From UBA1231 sp045652765 (GTDB lineage Bacteria; Bacillota_I; Bacilli_A; ML615J-28; CAG-313): DNA of 8,179 nt. The translations under genes and the position numbers were made by a program. Below, one piece after another: positions 4,263-8,179 of this stretch (within the stretch, counting starts at the first letter, position 1; every line of letters begins with the position of its first letter). The stretch spans positions 1 to 8,179 of the forward strand of contig JAZOLG010000038.1 in NCBI GenBank assembly GCA_045652765.1, written 5' to 3'. The notes under the pieces are model-generated. The model searched no databases. It was given only the letters and a program-made list of their open reading frames with translations, and was not told where the DNA came from.

Positions 4263-4452
4263 TGGTTTTGAGTGTTGCTATAATTGTGGTGATGAATTTT
4301 ATTTTGTTATTAACCCAAAGCAAGATGTATTTGTAACTTGTCCTCATTGTGGTACTATACAACACGCTTGCAGTTTATGTGATAATCCTACTGATTGTAG
4401 TGGTTTGTATTGTAAAAGTAGTATTTTAAAATCATTAGGAATGAAGGGTTGA
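4252..4452 (+). CDS. Zinc-ribbon protein, 66 aa
   Basis: The start at 4252 is preferred over ATG 4246 because GGGGGAG (4239-4245) is six bases from 4252 but touches 4246. The protein carries C9-x2-C12 and C30-x2-C33 (CYNC, CPHC), the four ligands of a classical zinc ribbon, then C40-x2-C43 (CSLC) and C49-x4-C54, which could hold a second metal. The knuckles are separated by beta strands (EFYFVIN, DVFVTC). Small zinc ribbons usually bind nucleic acid or act as adaptors on RNA polymerase or ribosomes; which applies is unknown. It is the last gene of the 3555 operon, followed by a terminator. Confidence 0.85.
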   Translation: MLINGFECCYNCGDEFYFVINPKQDVFVTCPHCGTIQHACSLCDNPTDCSGLYCKSSILKSLGMKG

Positions 4453-4477
4453 TTATGAATTATAGTTTTTAATTTTT

Positions 4478-4510
4478 AAAAGGTAAACTATTTTAGTTTA
4501 CCTTTTTATT
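4478..4510 (+). terminator. Intrinsic terminator of the 3555-4452 operon
   Basis: AAAAGGTAAACTA (4478-4490) pairs perfectly with TAGTTTACCTTTT (4494-4506) around a three-base loop, followed by more T. Rich A and T flanks make it potentially active on both strands. Confidence 0.9.
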
Positions 4511-4699
4511 TTTAGATTAATAAAAATATTATAATATTTTTAATATCTATATATTGTATAATTGATTTTTATTTTTTAATTACAAATACTATATATAGTA
4601 ATTCATCAATGATAGCTGCAACGGGCAGCAGGCGCAGATATTTATGAATATTATAATATTTTTTGATATTAAAACTTAAAAATTATTTTTGAATTTCTA
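4511..4699. other. Gene-free stretch with palindromes and a GC-rich islet
   Basis: Holds two copies of the AT palindrome: a perfect 20-mer at 4522-4541 (one more pair each side) and a core copy at 4647-4660. A different palindrome, TACTATATATAGTA, lies at 4587-4600. A GC-rich islet (ACGGGCAGCAGGCGCAG, 4621-4637) stands out against the AT background and is echoed at 7379-7396. No coding frame with a ribosome site is seen. Confidence 0.7.
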
Positions 4700-4728
4700 T
4701 TGACATTTTTGATTTTCTATGTTAATAT
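4700..4728 (+). promoter_or_regulatory. SigA promoter for the 4787 gene
   Basis: TTGACA (4700-4705), 17-base spacer ending TGT, TAATAT (4723-4728). Start predicted near 4735, leaving a leader of about 50 bases. The last AT palindrome is about 46 bp upstream of the -35 box. Confidence 0.75.
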
Positions 4729-4786
4729 ATAACTGTCGAAAGACAAAGAACACTAAAACCTAAACAGAAAGGAAAGGTAAAAGATT

Positions 4787-5110
4787 ATGAGAAAGACAGA
4801 AGATTATTTACAGGTATCAGTTGAGCAGATGATTAACGACAGAGGAAATGGTGCAATGAATCAGTTTGTTATTCATGATGGAAATCTACTGATGTTTCAG
4901 AGTTACAATTCATTAATCGCAGTTGTTAATTATGATACAAGAGAAATTATACTTGGTTCAGATTGGGATTATTCAGTTACCACAGGTAAACACAGAAATA
5001 TATTCTTTAGAGATTATGCTAACATACCCGATTTGGGGTCTAAAAAGGGCATAGAAAAGGCTTTAAAAAGTGGATTATGCAACAGGTGGACAATAAAACT
5101 TGGCGCATAA
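4787..5110 (+). CDS. Conserved phage/plasmid protein with FQSYNS and WDYSVTTGK motifs, 107 aa
   Basis: The function is not known. ATG follows AAAGGAAAGG, a purine-rich ribosome site. The protein contains FQSYNSLIAVVN (37-48) and LGSDWDYSVTTGKHRNIFF (56-74). As I recall, the same pair of motifs (a beta strand FQSY-x-S-x-I-A, then WDYS-x-T-T-x-K-x-R-x-x-F) marks a widespread family of small uncharacterised proteins in Firmicutes phages and mobile elements, possibly DUF8033. The N-terminal 30 residues are helical and the C-terminal 25 are basic. It is a single-gene unit, cytoplasmic, with no membrane segment. Without a search the family name is tentative, but the gene itself is clear. Confidence 0.9.
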   Translation: MRKTEDYLQVSVEQMINDRGNGAMNQFVIHDGNLLMFQSYNSLIAVVNYDTREIILGSDWDYSVTTGKHRNIFFRDYANIPDLGSKKGIEKALKSGLCNRWTIKLGA

Positions 5111-5135
5111 AGTTCAGATAAAACCTCCTATCTTG

Positions 5136-5166
5136 AAAGAGTCACGGCAAATGTCGTGGCTTTTTC
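5136..5166 (+). terminator. Intrinsic terminator after the 4787 gene
   Basis: AGTCACG (5140-5146) pairs with CGTGGCT (5155-5161), with one G-U pair, followed by TTTTT. Upstream, 5123-5131 reads ACCTCCTAT, complementary to the ribosome site of the 5508 gene. Confidence 0.85.
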
Positions 5167-5193
5167 ATTTTGCGTTTTATAATCTTGAATGTA

Positions 5194-5239
5194 TATGGTA
5201 TCTAAATAATATAATATTTTTACTACTACAGATACCATA
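5194..5239. repeat. 10-bp inverted repeat around a degenerate palindrome
   Basis: TATGGTATCT (5194-5203) and AGATACCATA (5230-5239) are exact inverse copies enclosing a degenerate AT element (core TAATATAATA, 5207-5216). The block 5198-5241 aligns with 638-680 in the left control region, so this is a composite element present at two loci. Confidence 0.55.
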
Positions 5240-5405
5240 CAACATAAATATTATAATATTATTAGCCAGTATGCGTATATATTATAATATTATAAGACAG
5301 GACGGCGTGAAGTTTTGAAAACATTATAATATTTAAATGTTAAAGTTAAAAATATTATAATATTTTTGAGTGTAGCAGGTATAACCGTATGAAAATATTA
5401 TAATA
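5207..5405. repeat. Helically spaced cluster of six AT palindromes
   Basis: Core centres lie at 5211.5, 5253.5, 5284.5, 5326.5, 5357.5 and 5400.5: steps of 42, 31, 42, 31 and 43 bp, close to four and three helical turns in alternation. The copy at 5348-5367 is a perfect 20-mer; 5207-5216 and 5322-5331 are degenerate. The last lies about 35 bp before the -35 box of the 5508 gene. Apart from these the roughly 270 bases hold no coding frame that I can support. Confidence 0.85.
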
Positions 5406-5435
5406 TTTTTAATATAAAAAAATAAAAAAAAACTA

Positions 5436-5464
5436 TTGACTTTTATTTTTAAATATGATATATT
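5436..5464 (+). promoter_or_regulatory. SigA promoter for the 5508 gene
   Basis: TTGACT (5436-5441), 17-base spacer ending TGA, TATATT (5459-5464). The initial transcribed sequence ATTACAGAACAAA (5466-5478) is identical to that of the 1831 promoter (1861-1873) at the same distance from the -10. Confidence 0.75.
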
Positions 5465-5507
5465 TATTACAGAACAAAACAGATGCACTACATAGGAGGT
5501 AGTAATT

Positions 5508-5873
5508 ATGTTAAACAAAATCAAGTTTTCTTTTAAGGTAGCAGATAAGCAGGTAGGACTTTTCACACCTAATCACACACTTTTTAAATGCAAAATTAAA
5601 GTTGATGGTTGTCAGTTTACATTTAATTATCAATGCAACACGGCACATAACACGCCTAATCTTTTAGATTGTATGTATGCAATCATTAGTGATATGGATT
5701 GTTACGACATGAGCCGTGACATTGTAGATTTTTATGATGAGTTTGGTTATAGTGACGCAAAAGGCATTAAGGCTTATAAGGCTTGTAAGAAAACAAGTAA
5801 GGCACTACACCGCCTGTTTACTGATGAGGAACTCGCAGAAATAGGTGACGAACTTATGCAAGAGGGCTATTAA
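5508..5873 (+). CDS. Conserved phage-type hypothetical protein, 121 aa
   Basis: ATAGGAGGT (5492-5500) precedes ATG by seven bases. The N-terminal half (1-60) is beta-rich with lysines and scattered cysteines (C28, C35, C43, C55). The C-terminal half is helical: IVDFYDEFGYSDAKGIKAYK (72-91), then ACKKTSKALHRLFTDEELAEI (92-112). The DF-x-x-EFGY...K-A-x-K-AY-x-A-x-K/Q-x-x-x-AL-x-RLF-x-x-EEL layout is familiar from abundant small proteins of Clostridia phages and plasmids that have no known function. That link is from memory. It is a single-gene unit. The stop codon sits in the loop and arm of the terminator. There are no membrane or catalytic motifs. Confidence 0.9.
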   Translation: MLNKIKFSFKVADKQVGLFTPNHTLFKCKIKVDGCQFTFNYQCNTAHNTPNLLDCMYAIISDMDCYDMSRDIVDFYDEFGYSDAKGIKAYKACKKTSKALHRLFTDEELAEIGDELMQEGY

Positions 5874-5890
5874 GCCCTCTTTTTTATTTT
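5861..5890 (+). terminator. Terminator containing the stop of the 5508 gene
   Basis: AGAGGGCT (5861-5868) pairs with AGCCCTCT (5873-5880) across a four-base loop, followed by a T-run. The TAA stop is at 5871-5873, straddling loop and 3' arm. Confidence 0.9.
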
Positions 5891-5899
5891 TATAATTAG

Positions 5900-5948
5900 A
5901 AAAATATTATAATATTTTTAGATAATAAGAAAATATTATAATATTTTT
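5900..5948. repeat. Two AT palindromes upstream of the 6058 gene
   Basis: Perfect 20-mers or nearly so with cores 5905-5914 and 5934-5943, 29 bp centre to centre. The second is about 51 bp before the -35 box. Confidence 0.9.
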
Positions 5949-5989
5949 AGATAGTCAAATAAAAAAATAAAAAATTTTCAAAAAAGGTA

Positions 5990-6018
5990 TTGACATTTTC
6001 TATTATATAATATATAAT
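5990..6018 (+). promoter_or_regulatory. SigA promoter for the 6058 gene
   Basis: TTGACA (5990-5995), 17-base spacer, perfect TATAAT (6013-6018). This is the only promoter of the set without TGn just before the -10. Confidence 0.85.
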
Positions 6019-6057
6019 AGAATTATCAAAGGAACACAAACAAAGGAGGTAATTAAA

Positions 6058-6315
6058 ATGACAAAAGCACAGATACTTGAACTCAAGGACATCGAAGCAC
6101 AGATTGCAGAACTTAAAAAGAAAGCAGATACAATCAAGAACGAAATGAAAGCCGAGATGGGAAACGATGAGCATCGTGAAGTCGAGGGATTCAAAGTTAA
6201 CTACACAATAGTTATTAGCACTACCCTTGATAGTACAAAACTCAAAAAAGAACTCCCCGACTTGTGGAAAAAGTATTCAAAGGAAGGCATTACAAGAAGG
6301 TTTTCTATTACGTAA
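6058..6315 (+). CDS. Coiled-coil protein with YqaJ-recombinase-type tail, 85 aa
   Basis: AAAGGAGGT (6042-6050) precedes ATG by seven bases. Residues 5-36 form a heptad-like coiled coil (ILELKDIEAQIAELKKKADT...), followed by a loop around MGNDEHREVEGFKVNYT, and a C-terminal module LDSTKLKKELPDLWKKY...TRRFSIT (57-85). The last module closely resembles the tail (LDTKALKxELPxxYxKYTKxTxxRRFTV) that I know from the C-termini of phage YqaJ-type exonucleases and from short proteins encoded next to them. Here it stands alone without the nuclease domain, so it may be a recombinase accessory subunit or a freed regulatory tail. No recombinase gene is in the window. Single-gene unit with its own terminator. 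Family assignment is from memory of the pattern. Confidence 0.9.
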   Translation: MTKAQILELKDIEAQIAELKKKADTIKNEMKAEMGNDEHREVEGFKVNYTIVISTTLDSTKLKKELPDLWKKYSKEGITRRFSIT

Positions 6316-6323
6316 TCCATGAT

Positions 6324-6358
6324 AAAAAGAGGACGGCAGAAATGCCGTTCTTTTTTAT
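6324..6358 (+). terminator. Intrinsic terminator after the 6058 gene
   Basis: GGACGGCA (6331-6338) pairs with TGCCGTTC (6343-6350) across a GAAA tetraloop, with an A-tract pairing to the T-run. Strong Rho-independent signal. Confidence 0.9.
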
Positions 6359-6388
6359 TTTGAAATTTTTGAAGTTATTTAAGAGTTG

Positions 6389-6480
6389 AAAATATTATAA
6401 TATTTTTTATTATATAGTATTTAATTAAAATAATTAAAATATTACAATAATTCTATATACACACAAAATATTACAATAAT
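6389..6480. repeat. One standard and two C-variant AT palindromes
   Basis: A perfect 18-mer at 6389-6406 is followed by two variant elements with core TATTACAATA (6440-6449 and 6469-6478), 29 bp apart, both followed by ATT. The T-to-C change breaks the symmetry in the centre. The last lies about 40 bp before the -35 box. Confidence 0.75.
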
Positions 6481-6512
6481 TTTTAATTACAAAAATAAGT
6501 TTTAAAAAAGAC

Positions 6513-6541
6513 TTGACATTTTAAAACAATAGTGATATAAT
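6513..6541 (+). promoter_or_regulatory. SigA promoter for the 6584 gene
   Basis: TTGACA (6513-6518), 17-base spacer ending TGA, perfect TATAAT (6536-6541): the full extended consensus. Confidence 0.9.
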
Positions 6542-6583
6542 ATCAATGTAAACAAAAATAGCATATAGAAAGGCGGTGTAATC

Positions 6584-7357
6584 ATGTGTGTTATAGCGTT
6601 CCAAACTAAAGAACAGCCATTCCTTACATATGATGAAGTCAAAGAAATGGCTCTGACTAATCCTCATGGGATGGGTCTTATGTGGCAAGATGGAAAAACA
6701 ATTCAGTACAGAAAAGGATTTTTTAATGTCAATAAGTTTTATGATTTTTATTGTGAAGTTAAAAATAATCCTAAAACAGGCGACATTGCTTTGCATTTTA
6801 GAATTGGTACAGGTTCTAATATTGATGTTGCTAACTGTCATCCATTCCCTATCACAAGCGTTCCTAAACGTATTAAAAGTGCAAAGGGTAGTTGTGATGT
6901 TGGGGTGATGATGAACGGCATAATTGGTTCATCTACAAAAGAATTTTCCGATACTGCGATTTATGTGATGCGCAACTTAAAAGAATACTATGATATTGAT
7001 AGAAGATTCTTTTTACATTTTTCAAAACGTGCAGAACAGTTGTTCGAAAATGAAATTCATGGTTGTCGTTTTGTTCTTATGAGCAAAGAAGCAACAAAGT
7101 TATTCGGTGTTGGTTGGAGTGATTATGAAGGTAAAGCAATGGTTTCTAATCGTTATTGGATTCCAAAGCCTATAACTACATCGTATTATAGAAATCTGTA
7201 CCTAGACAAGTGGTATGATGATTATTGTGATACATCTTATGTATATGATAGTTATGACTCATACTATAGACAGAAGAATGCAAAAAGATTTTCTAAAAAG
7301 AAAAACGAAGAGCGACACAGAAGTTATATTGATGAACTAATGGATGAAGTGGTGTAA
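6584..7357 (+). CDS. Class II glutamine amidotransferase-like (Ntn hydrolase) protein, 257 aa
   Basis: The protein starts MCVIAF, putting Cys2 in position to become the N-terminal nucleophile once Met1 is removed, the hallmark of class II glutaminase domains (PurF/GlmS/GltB/AsnB type). Other landmarks in order: NPHGMGLMW (26-34); HFRIGTG (71-77) with Arg73; NCHPFPI (84-90); MNG (110-112), matching the family's HNG with Asn111-Gly112 for the oxyanion hole; and SDT (122-124) with Asp123. The spacing agrees with PurF-type domains. There is no synthase, isomerase or PRTase domain; instead the last 60 residues are a tyrosine-rich, then lysine-rich tail. It may supply ammonia to a partner enzyme, hydrolyse another amide, or act on a non-glutamine substrate (the HNG histidine is Met). 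Phages do carry such free domains. The ribosome site is AAGGCGGT. The stop lies in the terminator loop. No partner gene is visible. Confidence 0.93.
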   Translation: MCVIAFQTKEQPFLTYDEVKEMALTNPHGMGLMWQDGKTIQYRKGFFNVNKFYDFYCEVKNNPKTGDIALHFRIGTGSNIDVANCHPFPITSVPKRIKSAKGSCDVGVMMNGIIGSSTKEFSDTAIYVMRNLKEYYDIDRRFFLHFSKRAEQLFENEIHGCRFVLMSKEATKLFGVGWSDYEGKAMVSNRYWIPKPITTSYYRNLYLDKWYDDYCDTSYVYDSYDSYYRQKNAKRFSKKKNEERHRSYIDELMDEVV

Positions 7358-7376
7358 TGCCACTTCATTTTTTTTG
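7344..7376 (+). terminator. Terminator containing the stop of the 6584 gene
   Basis: ATGAAGTGG (7344-7352) pairs perfectly with CCACTTCAT (7360-7368) around TGTAATG, whose TAA is the stop codon; a run of T follows. Confidence 0.92.
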
Positions 7377-7396
7377 TCACGGCAGCGGGCGCACAG

Positions 7397-7413
7397 AAAT
7401 ATTATAATATTTT
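7397..7413. repeat. AT palindrome upstream of the 7494 gene
   Basis: Core TATTATAATA at 7400-7409 with AAA/TTT arms. It directly follows a GC-rich islet (CACGGCAGCGGGCGCACAG, 7378-7396) like the one at 4621, and lies about 36 bp before the -35 box. Confidence 0.85.
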
Positions 7414-7440
7414 TATTTAATAGAATTATAAAAAAAAGTA

Positions 7441-7469
7441 TTGACATTTATTTTTGTCGGTGATATAAT
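7441..7469 (+). promoter_or_regulatory. SigA promoter for the 7494 gene
   Basis: TTGACA (7441-7446), 17-base spacer ending TGA, perfect TATAAT (7464-7469). Start predicted near 7476, only a few bases before the ribosome site AAAGGAGG, so the leader is about 18 bases. Confidence 0.9.
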
Positions 7470-7493
7470 TATATATATAAAGGAGGTAGCACT

Positions 7494-7811
7494 ATGAAGA
7501 ACTTAGAAAGAACAATTATAATTTTGAAATCGGTTTTTGTTACTATGTTGGTTATTGGGTTGTTATTCTTTGTTGCTTACAATGAAACCCACTATTCTAA
7601 GACGGGAACTGTAACTCAATGTGATGGAATTAGCACATTCAAAGACCACCATGGAAATCAATATGATTTTTATGCGGATGAAATCATTCCTATTAATGCA
7701 AATGTACAGGTTAAGTTTTACACCAATAACACACTTGATAATATTAAAGATGATGAACTTATTGATTATAAGATTATTGGTTATGTAGATGAAGTCAATT
7801 TGAGTTTTTAA
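7494..7811 (+). CDS. Membrane-anchored small protein, 105 aa
   Basis: AAAGGAGGT lies about five bases before ATG. The start MKNLER is followed by a hydrophobic segment (about 7-29, IIILKSVFVTMLVIGLLFFVAY) with positive residues on the cytoplasmic side, so the N-terminus is probably in and the rest outside. Residues 35-100 are a small beta domain: KTGTVTQCDGISTFKD, HGNQYDFYADEI, NVQVKFYTNNTL, IIGYVDEV. This resembles the OB-like YxxxGTV...G-x-x-Y-x-F-x-x-D-x...V-x-V family of membrane-tethered small proteins found in Clostridia mobile elements (from memory). The function is unknown; an extracytoplasmic interaction is likely. Single-gene unit ending in a strong terminator. Confidence 0.9.
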   Translation: MKNLERTIIILKSVFVTMLVIGLLFFVAYNETHYSKTGTVTQCDGISTFKDHHGNQYDFYADEIIPINANVQVKFYTNNTLDNIKDDELIDYKIIGYVDEVNLSF

Positions 7812-7841
7812 AAACGAAAATCAAAAACACATTTCATTTTT

Positions 7842-7876
7842 AAAACAGAAAACAAAAATTGTTTTCTGTTTTTTAT
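7842..7876 (+). terminator. Intrinsic terminator after the 7494 gene
   Basis: AAAACAGAAAAC (7842-7853) pairs perfectly with GTTTTCTGTTTT (7861-7872) around AAAAATT, with further T. Confidence 0.88.
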
Positions 7877-8179
7877 TATTGTTATAAAATAATTTCTATT
7901 TTTATTTTTTAATTTTCAAAAATATTATAATAGTTCATATATAATATTATAATATATACATACACACAAGATAAACATTACAATATTTATGTTGATATAA
8001 TACAAATTATTATAATATTGTTAGAGATTGAAAACAAATATTATAATATGTTATTTTATAGCACCCGACTGTTTTATATTTTTATGTCTTGGTTTGCTTT
8101 AAAATATTACAATATTTTTTAATTTATATTTTTGTTTTTCATTTTTCTAATTTCAAACTTATGTTCGGTTATTAATTTT
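7877..8179. other. Gene-free tail with a palindrome array
   Basis: No coding frame with a ribosome site is seen. Six AT elements occur, cores centred at 7927.5, 7949.5, 7980.5 (CATTACAATA), 8012.5, 8043.5 and 8109.5 (TATTACAATA): steps 22, 31, 32, 31 and 66. The rest is T-rich, like the first 170 bases. No promoter with both boxes was recognised, so the gene served by this array, if any, lies beyond the window. Confidence 0.75.

Noticed and set aside
4455..4472. Five-codon frame MNYSF after the zinc-ribbon gene
   Set aside because: Too short to judge and no clear ribosome site of its own.
5100..5318. + strand open frame of 72 codons after the 4787 gene
   Set aside because: It runs through the terminator and palindrome cluster, and its start overlaps the end of the 4787 gene without a ribosome site.
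5207..5405. CRISPR array (repeats separated by about 20-30 bp of varied sequence)
   Set aside because: The repeats are short and A/T-only, vary in sequence and spacing, occur in small groups before many separate genes, and there is no leader or cas gene.
5947..6194. Minus-strand frames opposite the 6058 gene
   Set aside because: Cys/Phe/Ser-rich translations without ribosome sites, typical of the complement of a Lys/Glu-rich coiled-coil gene.
6521..6841. Minus-strand open frame of 106 codons opposite the glutaminase gene
   Set aside because: No ribosome site, and it lies opposite a well-supported gene with catalytic motifs. Its hydrophobic composition is that expected from the complement of AT-rich coding DNA.

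Overview
The window is a very AT-rich, low-GC Firmicutes-type accessory region. It is most likely part of a phage or phage-like plasmid or integrative element of a gut Clostridia (Lachnospiraceae-like) host. The evidence for this is canonical SigA promoters (TTGACA, 17 bp, TGa-TATAAT), strong AAGGAGG-type ribosome sites, U-tailed intrinsic terminators, many very short genes of unknown function, and two proteins of phage-associated type (a YqaJ-recombinase-type tail protein and a free-standing glutaminase domain). No capsid, tail, integrase, replicase or conjugation gene is present, so the exact kind of element cannot be fixed. All genes I support lie on the + strand and use the standard code.

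Layout: 1-870 is a long non-coding control-like region with several inverted and direct repeats, two direct parS-half-site-like octamers/nonamers and the first palindromic elements. Then come modules, nearly all built the same way (AT palindromes, SigA promoter, one or a few small genes, terminator): 941-1501 (186 aa hypothetical); 1671-1823 (50 aa); a promoter with a strongly folded, pseudoknot-capable leader RNA (1866-1985) ahead of an acidic/basic overlapping gene pair (2014-2259, 2252-2392); 2564-2833 and 2861-3058; a tRNA-like/non-coding RNA gene with its own promoter and terminator (about 3090-3330); a six-gene operon of micro- and small proteins (3555-4452) including a zinc-ribbon protein and a membrane-anchored protein; 4787-5110 (WDYSVTTGK-type conserved protein); 5508-5873; 6058-6315 (coiled coil plus YqaJ-type tail); 6584-7357 (class II glutamine amidotransferase-like); 7494-7811 (membrane-anchored small protein); and a gene-free tail 7812-8179.

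The most striking signal is a dispersed family of about 31 intergenic copies of an A/T-only palindrome whose core is TATTATAATA and whose best copies are the perfect 20-mer AAAAATATTATAATATTTTT. Centre-to-centre distances within clusters repeatedly fall near 31 or 42 bp (for example 42, 31, 42, 31, 43 in 5207-5405; 22, 31, 32, 31 in 7923-8048), that is, near whole helical turns. A copy lies about 25-52 bp upstream of the -35 box of nine of the eleven promoters; the two promoters without one drive the two structured RNAs. This looks like a genome-wide operator or architectural-protein network that places many independent accessory genes under one control.

Other points of interest are the pseudoknotted leader RNA, the tRNA-like RNA with a degenerate D-arm, CCUCCU (anti-Shine-Dalgarno) segments in two transcripts, stop codons built into terminator hairpins, and Shine-Dalgarno sites built into the acidic C-termini of upstream genes. 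All functional statements rest on reading the sequence; no search or folding program was run.
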